From Isoetes taiwanensis (Eukaryota > Streptophyta > Lycopodiopsida > Isoetales > Isoetaceae), in the NCBI GenBank assembly GCA_021234155.1, contig JAJEKV010000027.1, forward strand, positions 12,660,716 through 12,724,715: 64,000 bases of DNA, given 5' to 3'. The position numbers and the translations under genes were made by a program. The number at the start of each line of letters is the position of its first letter. The stretch's first letter is position 1. Under the pieces are notes generated by a model. It was not told the origin of the DNA and did not search any database. It worked only from the letters and a program-made list of their open reading frames with translations. This document shows positions 1 through 12,859 of the stretch, one piece after another.

Positions 1-2120
1 GAGGTCGCCAATCAATTGCCGAAATGGAACTTTTGCCATAGAAAGACGTTTTCAAGATCGATTGTGGACAATCTTTCTTAGTGAGAAGAGTACCGAGTCA
101 TAGGAACTTTAGATGGATTGCAATCAGCCATGCCAAAGCGCCAAGCATTTCTTCAATATACTTTTTTGAGAGATATGAAGAATCCCATTTTCCCCTCTCT
201 TGCAATTTGCAAACCCAAACAATAGCGAAGCTTCACCCAAGTCCACCATTGGAAACTTAGCAGCAAGCCTTGTCTTGAATTCGCAATGTGCTCATTATTG
301 TTGCCTATGAGCAAGGAATCATCTACGACAAAAGCAATGATGAGTAAGAACTTGCCTTGACGATGGATGTAGACATTAGAATCAGCCTCAATAGGCTGGA
401 ATCCTTGGTCTTTGAAGAAAGAATCTATGGTCTTGTACCAAGCACGATGCTTGCTTTAACCCATAAAGTGCCTTCGCCAATTTGCATACTAAATGCTCAA
501 AGACAGCTTTGACATAACCCCTCGAGGTTGCTTCATATAGATTTCTTCATCAAGCTTGCCATTAAGAAATGCCGCTTTGACATCCGCTTGATGAACCTCA
601 AGATTATAATGAGCAAGAAATGCAAGAAGAATGCTAATGCTCATCATTTTGACCACCGGAGAAAATGTTTCCAAGTAATCAATGCCATATTGTCGGGTGA
701 AACCCCGTGCAACCAAGCGTGCTTTGTAGCCGCCGATGGTGCCATCGATGGAGCTTGCATTTGTAGACCCATTTGTTACCAACGACCTTCCTATCATGAG
801 GAAGAGGAACCAAATCCCAAGTGCCATTTTGAACAATAGAGTCCATTTCGGGTCCATTGCCTCTGCCAATGAGGTGCAAAGAAGACATGAAATAGCTTCA
901 CGATAGCCGGTGGGTTCACCGATAATAGCAAAGACCACAAAACTCCATAATGCCGGGCATAATTTCAGCAGAGAAAGCAAATCTTTGAGGAGGAAAACGC
1001 TTCCTTTTTCCTCACCAAGTTCTTCTTCTTCAACTCCTCCTTGATCAAGATGATCAAAATCACCTCCCCGGATCGATGGGTTAAGATCTCCTCCTTGATC
1101 GGATGTGTCAAGATCTACGCCGTGATCGTGAAACAGGGTGCCGTAAGCACCGCAGTGCCGGACCGCCGCAGTCTTTGGAACCGCCGCAGTGCCGGAACCG
1201 CCGCAGGCCGGAATATCGTAAACTAAGTCCGATGGATTAGAAGCTATGGCGCCATCCGCTATCCATGCAGAGATATCAAGAAATTCCACATTAGGAGTTT
1301 TTGAACCTTGCTGAAATGCCAAAACATCTTCATGAAAAATAACATCGCGACTAACACAAAGCTTCTTGGTATCCGGATCAATCAACCTATAACCATGCTT
1401 GCACCGGGTCGAGAAACCCACAAAGATCATTTTCTTTGCTAGTATGCTCAAGTTTCTTGCGATTTGCTTTGGGAATAAGCATAAAGGCAAAGACATCCAA
1501 AGACACGCTAAGGGAGACAAATTTGGCTTTATGCCGCTGAAAGCTTGTTCAGAGTCTGATTTTTCACAAAGAATAAAGGCAATCTATTGAGTAGGTAAAC
1601 CGAGTACCTTACCGCTTCAGCCCAAAATTGAATGGGTGCCGAGGATTGAGCGAAAGCAAACAACGTGCCATGTCAACAATGCCGCGATTCTTCCGCTCAA
1701 AGAACGCCATTATGTTGTGGAGTATGAGGCTCTGGTAAGTTGGCGCCAATACCATGATCGACACAAAATGATTGAATGCTTGACCGGTAAATTCTCCACC
1801 ATTATCGGATCTGAGCTTTTAATCTTATGGGCTACTTGATTCTCAACAAGCGCTTTCATTCTTGAAATGGGCAAATGCATCAGATTTCCGCTTCAAGAAA
1901 TAGACCCATGTTTTCCCCGCTCAAATCATCAATGAATGTCGAAAATAATAGGCACCCGAAGAGAAGGAACATGAGTTGGACCACAAAGATCCGTGTGTAC
2001 TAATTCAAGAAGAGCAAGAGTAGCACGAGATCCAATAAGAGTAAAAGATCTCAAGGTCGCTTTTGCCCAATGCACAAGCCTCACAACTTGCAAGAGTAGG
2101 GTGTCGATGAAGATCAAAAC
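1..2120 (-). pseudogene. copia integrase and reverse transcriptase region, broken
   Basis: Minus-strand pol remnant. LVHTDLCGP near 2000 carries the first catalytic Asp of the integrase core. The integrase C-terminal part is seen at about 1311-1403 (GYRLIDPDTKKLCVSRDVIF). The reverse transcriptase starts near 840-760 (VVGNKWVYKCK), shifts frame near 745, and continues as GYKARLVARGF and VHQADVKAAFLNGKLDEEIY at about 720-560. The polymerase site reads FVVDDSLL, with the two Asp codons at 318-323. Frameshifts and stops show the element is dead. RNase H is outside the window. Confidence 0.9.
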
Positions 2121-2439
2121 CGCCTACAAGTTGAGGCAGCTGATTGATTGCTTTAAGACTGATGTGTCCAAGCCTCTTATGCCACGATCACAAAAATTAT
2201 TACCAAAGCAGCTACAAGAACAACTTGATCAGCATATTCTTGGCCCAAATGGTAGAGATTACCCGCATTTAATAGCACGAGCAAGGCTCTTTCCTCGTAA
2301 CTTTGTCATGAACAATGCAAATCGCCACTATCAAAGATAACTCTTGTGCCCATATCGCTAAGACGGGCAACAGTAAATCAGATCTTTACGCAAAGTAGGA
2401 GCATACATTACCCCTTTAGAGTGAAATTACCAAGACTTG

Positions 2440-3600
2440 TGGGTACTTGAATGTCACCCATTCCATGATTTGATGCTCACTATTGTCGCCGATTTGAACA
2501 ATGTGATTGGAAGAGGTAGGTCTGAAACTTTCAAACCAATCTTTGTGCCAACTAATATGAGCTGTAGCACCGTAATCCATGATGAATTTGATAGAGCGAG
2601 GGCTGCCACTTGTTTACAAAGATAGACATAATCCGGGCTGCAAGGAACCACATTGGCTACGCTTACTTCTTCAACAATTTGGGCCACATTGGCTGAAGCT
2701 TTGTTTGTCTCCAAAGCTTTCGGTTTGTGCTCAAGATCCTTCATCTTCTTCCTACACTCTCGCCGCAAGATGATTGCCTTTCTTGCAATAGTCACAAACC
2801 TGCCGCTTGATGTCAGTGGCCTTTTGCTGTCAAGACCCTTGAAGGCATTGCCGCTTTGTTATTCTTCTTTTTCTTAGCTTTCTCATTTCCTTTTTGCATA
2901 GGATTTAGGCTCTGAATGACCTGCAAAGAAAGCATTGTGCTCGCCTTTGATAATCCCAAAGATCCTTCCTCATCATGATCTCCTCCTTGACGAAAAGTAA
3001 TTGCACGATTGAGGTCCATGTCGGCAATTTGTATGAGATTGTTGCGCAAAGCATGGAAAGAATTGGGTAAGGATCTAAGAAAGAAGAATAATTGCAATGA
3101 AGGAGAGATCTTATTCTCTTCTCCAGAGGCTTCAATCAACGAAAGGTGTTCTTCATGCACCGCTAATTTATCAAGACTCTCGGTCTCTTCCCAACAAGAT
3201 ATTCACCACTTCAAAGATACAAATGCCCAATTTGTGTATGGGTCTTCTTTTCATGCTCTTGGATGAGAGCATTCCATAAATCATGGTTGTTCTCCTTCAA
3301 CCTCATCAAGAAGAGATTCAAAGAAACGTAAAAGCCCAATCGTAGCCATAGCCTTGTCATCCCTACCGCCAAGCATCAAGAACAGATTTATTCTTGCCAT
3401 CTCACCGCAAGCTCGGTGCCGGTTCTTGGCCACTAACAATTCCCCGTGACTCCTTCAGCCTTAAGAATGAGAGTCATTCTTCTTTCCATTGCTGAAAACC
3501 CGTACATCGAAGATTTGAATCACACGACCGCCGTGGAAGGTAATCAGTTGTAGCTTGCATCCTTCTCCATTGCCGTGTTGATCTTGAATCAATCTCAGAC
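2440..3600 (-). pseudogene. copia gag and protease region, broken
   Basis: Minus-strand gag remnant. Around 2905-3160 it keeps a gag-like helical segment with the motif LRSLPNSFHALRNNLIQ, typical of the copia gag capsid-like domain. Around 2454-2795 it has a lysine-rich stretch with scattered cysteines where the CCHC knuckle is expected, then NSSWITVLQ, a decayed version of the W-[IL]-[LI]-D-S-G-A protease site. The reading frame changes several times, so this is a relic. In an active element these parts form the particle and cut the polyprotein. Confidence 0.75.
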
Positions 3601-3619
3601 ACCCTAGTGCCCGATACCA
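3601..3619 (-). other. Primer binding site (initiator tRNA-Met type)
   Basis: Read on the minus strand the sequence is TGGTATCGGGCACTAGGG, directly after the LTR end. TGGTATC is the start of the usual plant copia primer binding site, complementary to the 3' end of initiator methionine tRNA. The element at 17289 has the standard TGGTATCAGAGC, so this copy has drifted after position 7. Confidence 0.85.
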
Positions 3620-3959
3620 TGTCAAGGTTGCACCAAGAAAGGGAGAGAAGGGGATGCACACCAATATCCGAGAGCGCAAGCTCCCAAAACAAAGGCAAAT
3701 TGGAATTGTATTGAATCGTAAGTATGAATACAAGATATAAAAAGGGGCAGTAGATAATAACTGCTCCCGTTACCAACCACACATAATTATGCCGTAACTA
3801 ATTAAGGCAAGTCGGTGCCGTACCTAATTAAGGCAAGTGGGTGGGCTGGTGTAGGTGCTGATGAAGTGCTGATTCAAAGACATAGTCGCGACCTCCGTCG
3901 AAAGTGTCGCTGTCCGGCTTGCAAAGAAGATGGTGATCTCGATATCATATATCTCGACA
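3620..3959 (-). repeat. 5' LTR of minus-strand copia element
   Basis: On the minus strand this 340-bp segment starts TGTCGAGATA and ends CTTGACA, so it is bounded by the short inverted ends TGTC/GACA. The primer binding site abuts its inner end with no gap, which fixes that boundary. The outer end at 3959 is inferred from the matching terminal tetranucleotide. The second LTR is outside the window. Confidence 0.85.
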
Positions 3960-4063
3960 TTTTCTTATAGAGCTTGGTATTTAGCAACAATTTAAAGAAA
4001 GTAGTGCACTGAGAACTAGCATTTAGAATAAAGGAAAACACAGGTAATCAACAGCCATCTTAA

Positions 4064-4990
4064 AAGCTCCGAATGTATTTCCATAATGATATGACATTTC
4101 ACCTAAAGTCTCTGGATATTGAGCACTTGACAGACCATGATAGGTCTAAAAGCATTACAAGGTAGCAAAGCCAAAATGTATGAAAGAACCAACCCAACTA
4201 GCAAAAAAATGGCATATCTTGATGTTTAGAAGATAGCCTTCCAGTTCATTATCTGGGTCACAGAAGATCCCTAGACACAACTTCTAATAGAAGACACCAT
4301 TTAGAATATTTAGTCTGCAACATTTAGAATATTTAGTCCACAACAAAGAATTTACAAGCCAAGCCACCTAACAAGAACTTGGGCTCGTAACTTATAACAG
4401 TCCAAAGGTAATGTGCACCCAAGAACATCGAGACATGTTCCATGTTCGTAATCAAGGTTAGAATGATCAATTTTTGTTAGGCATGTGATTGTTAATTGTT
4501 GTAAAATACTTCATGAAGAAGTATTTTTCAGTAGGTATTTCTTTTTTTTTTTAAGGCGTAAACATTTCGTATTCCTTTAACTAGTAATCAATAAAAGTAT
4601 AATGTACGCTTGTATATTTTATAACACCCATTATTTAGAACCTTTTCATCATCACATTTACAATGTTGATGCATTATCGGGCCATTTGCCCAACAACAGT
4701 CTCATGTCCGTGCGTATGTATGGAGTCGCTTGTAGAGTGGCCACTCTCTTACAAACACCGATACATTGAGGGCCATTGGGTTTTCGGGTGATGATGCGAA
4801 AAGAGAACATGTACCATCATCTATGCAGTCGAACAAGTAATACTTTCTGTTAGTAAGCGGACAGTTTTCTACCAGAAATATATATATATATCACAAATGG
4901 ACTAATATAATGTTTTTCAATGCAAATCACAAGCTCCGAATGTGTTTCCATAATGATATGACATTGCATTTCACCTAAAGTCTCTGGATA
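4064..4990 (+). repeat. Direct repeat pair of about 57-60 bp
   Basis: A segment starting AAGCTCCGAATGT and ending TCTCTGGATATT occurs at 4064-4120 and again at 4931-4990. The second copy has an extra GCATT and one substitution. A third repeat, ACTAATATAATGTTTTTC, occurs at 4901 and 5351. The pattern suggests local segmental duplication rather than a transposon end. Confidence 0.85.
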
Positions 4991-5224
4991 TTTCACCATT
5001 TAGTCCATATTGTAAAACTGAACATATACTTCAGATATACTTATTCCTAAGGAATAATAACAAAATTTATCTAGAATGAGGAATGTTGCACCTTTCGGCT
5101 ACTTGAAGCGCACTTTTTGGCCTAAGTGTTCCCTTAACATCAACATGCAATGCTTTAGCTTCACCAACATCCCGGTCTAGCTACAGATGTAGTTCCAACA
5201 AAGGGTTATAGATCTCTAGAATGC

Positions 5225-5680
5225 TACCTGCAAGAACTCTACAGTTTAGCATGCCGGAAGTAAGCGAGCTCAAAGGCATAAGAGAAAATGTAAAAGAATA
5301 GATACATACCCAGAATGCTCAAGTAAGTAGTAGCTCTACACCCATCGCAAACTAATATAATGTTTTTCAATGCAATATGGCATGGAAGGAGCAACATAAC
5401 AATATTCAGGGTTCTGTTAATTATTTCCGCTGCTTGAAGCTTTCAACCAACAGAATAGATCTGTGAAATACTACCCGCAAGAACTCTAAAGTTTAGCATG
5501 CCTAAGTAAGTTTACCTCAAACACATAAGAGAAAATGTAAAAGAATAGATTTCTTTAATCAAAAGCGAAAATATGGCCTAAAACCAAATGCTAAAATATG
5601 GCGGTAATAGATCTATAGAATGCCACCGCAAGAACTCTAAAGTTTAGCATGCCTAAGTAAGCAAGCTCAAAGGCATAAGA
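5225..5680 (+). repeat. Three-copy direct repeat around CAAGAACTCTA
   Basis: A 45-60 bp unit containing CAAGAACTCTA(A/C)AGTTTAGC and then ATGCC occurs at about 5231-5285, 5478-5520 and 5608-5675. Copies are followed by AAGTAAG and a stretch containing CAAA(G/C)(G/A)CATAAGA. They are spaced unevenly and diverged by several percent. No coding potential is seen. Confidence 0.85.
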
Positions 5681-7500
5681 TGGTCTCAGGCAAACAGATG
5701 ACAAAGATTTGTATGAAATTTTATATGCACCAATCGATCCCCCATATATGCATTACTGATGTTGACAAGAATAAAGATCTTACAATCTCTTTATCTCTTC
5801 AACTGCGATGGCTAAACAGATTTTGGATTCGCAGGCTTGAAGTTGTCAGTTGAGCTCTTGATTTATCTATATCATCATTTCTTCCTTCTTTTTGCACTAT
5901 GATGAATTGTGGCAATTTTTCAACCCCCGATAAAGGTATAAAACCTACACCGGGGCATAGAATATGGCTATTTTTAGACTACAAGAAGAGGTCAGAGACA
6001 CCGTGATACTATGAGTTCCAAGCAGCACCATAATACCGGACAACAAGGACAACAATAATGGCAGTTGAATTAAATGCATAAATAAAAATAATGCAGTTCT
6101 TCTAAGCATGACCATGAGAGACCAGTAGTTACTGCATTGGTAATGATGTCAAATGTGTTGCCGTCAAATCGCAATACTGGATTTGCATTTTTAAGTCTCG
6201 CACAACGTACTCAGTCAAGACCTGCAAATATAGCAGGCTGCACTGTCATCGAGAACAAAAGCAAGAAGTTGGAGCAAACAAGTAAGTGATGATTGGTCTA
6301 AAATGGAATCAAGTTCATACAACTGTGCATCCCACTCTGAAATGTCAGATGTGCACAAATAGAGTAGTCCACAGGCTGCACTAACTATAATGTTGTCCTC
6401 TCTTGTCTTAGCTTAGTATCTCATGAGGAGCAGAATTTGGAATTGATTCCTTCTTTCTACAAGCTTTTCCAAGTCCCACGTATTCCAAATGGTTAATTCC
6501 ACTAAGAAAACTAAAATTTGGGTGATAATGTGATTCCTTTCAGCTACAATAGTTAGGAATCAATGACGAAGATTTAAGATTTCCCACCACATTTTGGCAT
6601 TGGATGTATTTTGAAGGGAGCCTTACTTTAAAGATTCCATTGGAATACCTAGAACATATTGTGTGCGATATTGTTAGACTGGAAATTATTTCAAGGGTGG
6701 GAAAGTCAAATGAAACAAAGCATATGTTTCTTATATGCCATCACCAGCTTATGTTCTGCTTCTGAAGCTTTACTTTCTCGAACCCTAAATCCTACTTCAA
6801 GTGTAAATCGTATGCTGGCGAAGGATTGAAGCAAGATGCTGCTTAAAATAGGGAATACGGATTATCCTGAAGAAATAAACTGCCTTTGAATGATAAAAAA
6901 TGAGTCTACCTTACTGATAATGCTGGGAAACGTCATTGTACAATGCGAATCAGGAAAATATGATATCCTCCAGAACAAATCACGGATGGCAAATTTCTGA
7001 TCCTGCAAGAGAAAATATCAGTATAGGGCCTTAAAAAGAGTGTCGGATAAATAAAGCTAAGCCACAAATGACCTTATCTGCCATAGCCGCAAATATCCTC
7101 GTACAAACGCCATAGCTGGAGCTTCAAAAAGTGGAAGAATCGAGCTTTTAAACAGGGAGGGGGGCATGCAGACCTCCCCACATGCAACAACAATACACAT
7201 GCAGCGCTTTCATTCGATGAGAAGAGGGAGCAAACGTTGGAAACATATTTCATATTTCATGAAAGCCAGGATTTCTTTCTGGTAAAGGAAGCGAAGCAGG
7301 AAGTCGCTAAACCCATTCACATCTCCGTGTATTTTTTTTGCCTTTTTCTAATTTTCATAGCCCTAGATCTTATAAAATAGAGATCTAATGGTGGTAGTCA
7401 ATGCCACGTTAGTATTTGGTGAGGTGGAGGCTCCACGTGGATAGCCTAGAATTGCAAGGAGGGTTGCACGCTATTTAGGTCGGCGCTAGCCATACCCCCA

Positions 7501-10500
7501 AATGAACTTTCTAATGATAACTCAGATTTGATTATATATTCCTTTTCTCGGGCTACCAAAGATTGCATTTAGGAATATATGTGAGAGCCGGCCGTAACAA
7601 AGATTAGCAACTGTTACAACGGTGTCCATATACCCAATTTCATTTAATAGTGCTTCCAGTTTGAGATTTGGCATATTTGGTGCATGATATTTGACCTTAA
7701 TATATGAACACAATAAACTTAAATGCTTTAAAACATGTTTGATTACAAAGGATGATGTTAAGTAATGATTATTAATTTGCTAAATTCAATCATAAAACAG
7801 TCTTACTTTGATATGTATCATTGTTTTTATTTAGCAGAAAATTGTGGGTACAGTTTTGAAGGACAGAGATAAACAACTCTTTCAACTTAAAGATTCTCCC
7901 ATACTGACATTTGCTGAAATTCCATCTAATGGAGCAGCCTTTGCACCAAAGAGGCTTGCTGGATCTGCATAAACAATGTCAACCAAAAAAAAATCAGTGC
8001 ATCGAAAAATAGATTAGAGGAGCGAAGAACATATTCGTCTAGTACTCTCAACTTATCAACTGCTAAATTTCCCTTGACTGTATCCCTGATCTTCAAACAC
8101 CAATCTTCAGCACCTCACTGGAATTATAACTGTCTGATCTTAACTTGTTCTAATAAAGTAAAGTTTCTTTAACTAGTCTAAAAGCACAAGGCTCTACCAT
8201 CAGCGAAAATTTTAGTGGCCCCGGCGGGCCATTTGGCCACAAATTACAAGTTCAGGCAAAATGCGACGGCCGGCTTGAGTAGGATGCCTTACCTACGGAC
8301 TACCTGTAGATTCGCCATTTCGTGGCACTTTATTGCCTATTACGACATTAGAATGGCCAATTAGATGTTTCCTAATTGGAGTGGTATCGACTTTGGGGCC
8401 AATTTAGTCCCAAGTGATAACTAGATATGCTTATGGAATGGCCATTTAGGCCACTTGGCCAAATCCTCTAATGCCTTAAGTTCGTCAAATCTTAACTCAT
8501 AAAGAGGCTCCCTCACAAATTCGTCACATTATTAGAAATTTTTATCCCTATATATATCTACCAACTAAGAATAATCCCGCTCTTTTGGAAAATCAAATGT
8601 CGAGGCACTTTTCAATCCTCTTTACGAAGATTCCAACATCCGATTTTTGATTCTCCCTACCAGCAATCTGTGCATTATTGAAATACATGGGGTATGAATT
8701 TAAAATCATACAACATGTAATTTAAACACATTTATATAGGGTAGCGACTTTTTTATGTTTGGGAAACTAACTCTATATTTAATAAGAACCTAGCTAAAAA
8801 TCGCCATTTGAGCTACACATCATTAGATATTTGGTTCAAAAATCGCCAATTGGGTTGCAGCCACGTTAAAAAAAAATAGGAAAAATGGCCAGTTCATGCT
8901 ACACTTTTGGGAGCATATTTCACAAGAAATGGCCAATTCATTATACTTATACAAAATTATAGGCTCCTTAAAATTTTCCCTGTCTACCATGTATTCAGTT
9001 ACATGCAGAAGCAAATGGTGTGGCCCAATATGACCCTTTTTTGTTGTCTTTTTGCTTCAACAGCTACTCTTTCAAAAATTGGATTGGCTTTAAGTTTCCA
9101 CAAATTGACACCAAACCCCATGATTCTTGGGAGGATGTAAAACAATATGGAACCCCTCTCCTACATGGAAAAATATAGAGAGTGAACATAGACTTTAACT
9201 GACAAGGATAACAGACTACATAAATGATACTTACACATTCCCGTCTCTATTTCAATTCATCTTCTTGTCTCTGTCCCTGTTTTCTCTCTACCATGGAAGT
9301 CACGTCCTGGTAGTCTTGAAGTCTTATTCTTGACTTCATCCACTTTCACTGTTCTTCCCTCAATGGCCTGCCCATTGGTAAAAATGCATGGTCAGCTATT
9401 ATATTCCAAAAAACTTGATACAACAAGTGGGCCCAGCAATATTCTTGGAAAATAAAAGACAAATAGGCAAATAGGAACCGTTTGCTTACAGGAAACATTA
9501 AACAGCATAAAGTGGATATTTCTAACCTGATATTTGTCCTTCAGGTTCACACCACTTTGTACAAAATTATTTCGCCAGATCTTAGCTGTCCGGTGTCTTG
9601 CAAACTTGTAACAATCACAAGCATCAAGTATTAGCAGCAATAACCACATTAGAGCTCACAAATTGGCACATCGGCATTCAATGCCAGAGCCACAACAATA
9701 TTTGAAATCTTAAAAATGAAAAAGCTTTTCATATAACGTATAAATGCATTACCTGAGTAAGAGTAAGAGATCCTGTTAAGCAGGGCAAAATCACCAGCAT
9801 GGGGCATAACTACCCTCTCTGATTTTGAAAAACATGGAATAGAACCATGATATAGAATGGCATCTGCCTGCAACAGTACTTTAGGGTAAAAACAAGCAGA
9901 TCCGGCTGCAACAAGTAGATCCGGCACCATTTATTTCTGTCCTGATCACGTGAAGATCCAAGAGCTGCCCTAAAGCATTTGAACTGGAAAAACGGCTAGC
10001 ATAAAGACGCACTAGAAAAGTTCCTTTCTTGTAGCCGACTTTGTCAAGATCTATATCATTTCCTCTGTATATCCAGAAGCAGATCGAAGCTTTACCAGAT
10101 CTGGCAGCATAGGCCATGCCATACCTGTTAAAACCATTTCGTGCCAGAATATGCGGCCAGCTTCATCGATTTTCTATTTTACTAGACCTTATGCAGTCAA
10201 GCGCAAATCCGGAACTACCCATATTCGGCTGCAACCAGCAAATTCAAAAATCATTTTATCTATATCTGGGCTACCAGATTGTATGGAATCAGGTGCAAAT
10301 CCAGACATTGAGTGCTAGATCTGGCCTCCCAAAAGTATCCGCCCAGACACGTTGGCGCCAGAGCATTTTGTTCATCAATCTTAGGGTTTACATGCCCTAA
10401 ATCAATTTTTCTAAGTGAATATGAAAATTATTTTTAGAGGTCAAAACTCGATTTCTCCAATGGCTTTAAAAATTTAAAGGCTTGTATTTTATATTTTTCA

Positions 10501-11440
10501 AACTCTAAACAACCAGGATGACTCATTTGTGAACATATAATATCTTAATTGCCTTAGAAAATGATAGATAGCCTGGTTTATAACTAAAAATTCCTCACCG
10601 AAAACTTCAATCTTGGCCTAAAACTCAATGAATTTTCAGCATAATAAATAGTATACCGAACGACATTTGTCCATTCTTCACCTGCTAACGCAGTTACGAC
10701 TAAGCTTAAGCCTCCTTTGAAATATAATGAAGCAGTTTGCACATATGCAATAAATAAACATTCTTTGTCCTCAGAAGATGCCCATCTCCAGGTAATGTGA
10801 AAAATAAAATCAAATAAAGAAGATTAAAATTGAATGTAGAGAAATGCTACAAACCTTTTTTAAATGCAGGGCCTGTAAATACTCAAGCTCACGCATAAAT
10901 CCATGGACAGGACTGGCCCGCGTGATTGATATGATTTTGAAAATGGCCCCTTCCATCTCTGCAAACTTCTATAACATCCAATATGTCCCCCTCTAGTCTT
11001 TGTTATTGCTTAAAATCTTATGTGGTTAGTATTAGTAAGGGTCTTGCCATTTTCATCGAACCATTTGACCAATCACTGTCCAGTATTATTCCAATGTTGA
11101 AAAGCCCATACGGATTAAATACACATTATTCCTTTATGCAAATTTTTAATGACACATAAAATGAAATTTGGAAGGTGTCTAAAAGATCTATTCAAACACC
11201 TTGGTTTTTTCAAGACACATGAGCACCAATTCTATAGCCAATGGTATGCGGACTATGTGGCAACGAATTTAATGTCCGCATCACACTTTTCCATTTTTCA
11301 AATTGCAACTGATCTTACTAGGATCTTCTATGACTTTGCAAGAACAAATTTGAGGGGAGGGGAGGGGGGGTCCGAACAAGCAATAAGTACCGCTAGAATA
11401 TTATAGCAAGCTTGGCATCTGCAAGGGAATGCTTTTGTTG
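7501..11440. other. AT-rich stretch without a recognised gene
   Basis: Short open frames occur on both strands, but none shows a recognisable motif. The longest are two overlapping minus-strand frames at 9649-10117, starting MAYAARSGKASICF, which I do not recognise. Around 8215-8465 there are several GGCC-AATT-type short inverted repeats such as GGCCATTTGGCC. I see no RNA gene or transposon end here. Confidence 0.5.
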
Positions 11441-11775
11441 GCCATAATACAACGTCAATCATCTACTTCTCAAACATGTATCCTATGGTAACTCTAGTCT
11501 TTTTGATGCAACCGCGCAGTCGAACTGTCATTTCATGCCTTCTGACATGCCCGATTGCACAATGTTAGCTTTATGAGCCATCGCAACGACGCATGTTTGA
11601 AACCGGTGCCTAGGAAGGGTTTTTTTGTTCTCTCTCTTGGTGTCTCTCCTCACATCCTCGAGAGAACCCTGCACTCAAGCTCTCAACCACTTCAAATGCA
11701 GGGAAGGCTGCCAAAACCTAAACCCTACAGATTTAGTAGGGCTTAAGTATCGGGGTATCAAAATAACCTCATCTC

Positions 11776-12062
11776 TTAATTCCACCATTGCATTGGTAGC
11801 TCAGATCCCATTAAATGACCCTGAAAAGAAAAAATAGACATCCACTGCACGGACATGCCAATCCCCAAACTTTCTCCTTTTCGACATAGGGACACGACGG
11901 GGAAATAGCTCTATCTGTTAATTCCACCATTGAAATGGTAGCACATGTCCCAAGAAACACCTTCGAAAACAAAAAACGAACATTCACTGCACGGATGTGC
12001 ATCCCCAAATTTTCCTCTTTCCCGATATAGGGACACGACATAGAAATGGCATGTTCCCCCAG
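11776..12062 (+). repeat. Tandem repeat, 142-bp period, two units
   Basis: Both units start TTAATTCCACCATTG, at 11776 and 11918. Both contain CACTGCACGGA and an ATAGGGACACGAC string. The copies have diverged with small indels. The short open frame crossing them on the minus strand is a by-product of the repeat. Confidence 0.85.
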
Positions 12063-12110
12063 TTCGACCACCTTAGCGAGCTTGGAATGCGGTTTTGAGC
12101 TTGCGCATAA

Positions 12111-12322
12111 GCATTTAATTGACTTTAGGGACCATCTTTTATGACCAACACGGCCAAACTTGATTTGCTACAGCAACTAGTCAACCTTTCACTCAATGCA
12201 CTCCCAGCCTAGTCCAAAGCATTTAATTTACTTTAGGGACCATCTGTTATGATCAACAGGGCCAAACTCAATTTGCTACAGCAATTAGTTGACCTTTCGT
12301 TCAATGCACCCCCAGCCTAGTG
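12111..12322 (+). repeat. Tandem repeat, 108-bp period, two units
   Basis: Units begin GCATTTAATT at 12111 and 12219 and end in CCCAGCCTAGT. Both hold CTTTAGGGACCATCT and TTTGCTACAGCAA. Identity is near 90% by eye, so this duplication is younger than the others around it. Confidence 0.88.
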
Positions 12323-12859
12323 CTATAGTATAAAGATAGCATGTACTTGGCAATCCGGGCATTTAATCGATCGTCTACTTCTCAAACATGTATCATAGGG
12401 TAACTCTAGCTTTTGAATGCAAAAATGCAGTCAAACTATCATTTCCTGCCTTTTGGCATGTTCGGTTGCACGATGTCTAGCTTGTTACGACCCATCGCAA
12501 TGGGGCAAGTTTGGATCGAAGCATTCGACAATTACATGATGGGGTGCCCAATGCTGCACAAGATACATGTGTCCAAGGTACCAACATATTTTTTAGATTT
12601 GTTCCTCTATGCTCTAGACAAGAAACATATAAAATCAATATATATCGACAACTACCGTGTAAAGGCATCCGAAATTGAGATATTAAAAATGTATATAAAA
12701 AAACCATTCAATGAATTAGTGATGATTTACAAAGACCATCGTAAAATCTAAAATTCATATAACTAAATATAGTACAAAGTAACAATAGTTTTACAAATCA
12801 CCACTATTGGATTTGCAATTTCAATGTATGCATAAAACACATCTTCTAATCATACAATT

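Larger units (their letters stand above)
1..3959 (-). mobile_element. Ty1/copia retrotransposon, 5' part, decayed
   Basis: A Ty1/copia LTR element lies on the minus strand and runs off the left edge of the window. Reading right to left, the order is LTR, primer binding site, gag, zinc knuckle/protease region, integrase and reverse transcriptase, which is the copia order (integrase before reverse transcriptase). The coding part is broken by several stops and frameshifts, so it cannot make a polyprotein. The 3' LTR and the end of the reverse transcriptase/RNase H region lie outside the window, so the target duplication cannot be checked. It is a different family from the plus-strand copia at 15960-34638: the LTR is shorter (340 bp) and of unrelated sequence. 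Confidence 0.93.
3960..7500. other. Non-coding stretch with scattered direct repeats
   Basis: No credible gene was found on either strand. The stretch is AT-rich and holds at least three families of direct repeats, listed separately. A TATA-like TTTATAAGATC read on the minus strand near 7370 and a CACGTG motif near 7434 could belong to a minus-strand promoter, but no coding sequence downstream supports this. Confidence 0.6.
11455..12505 (+). repeat. Direct repeat pair of about 138 bp, 912 bp apart
   Basis: The segment at 11455-11591, which includes CTACTTCTCAAACATGTATC, recurs at 12367-12505 with about 80% identity by eye. Between the two copies lie two further tandem repeats (11776-12062 and 12111-12322). 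The whole block is a layered duplication with no gene in it. Confidence 0.85.

Noticed and set aside
9649-10117. Minus-strand gene of two overlapping frames
   Set aside because: No motif, no splice signals that join the frames and no promoter. Probably chance.
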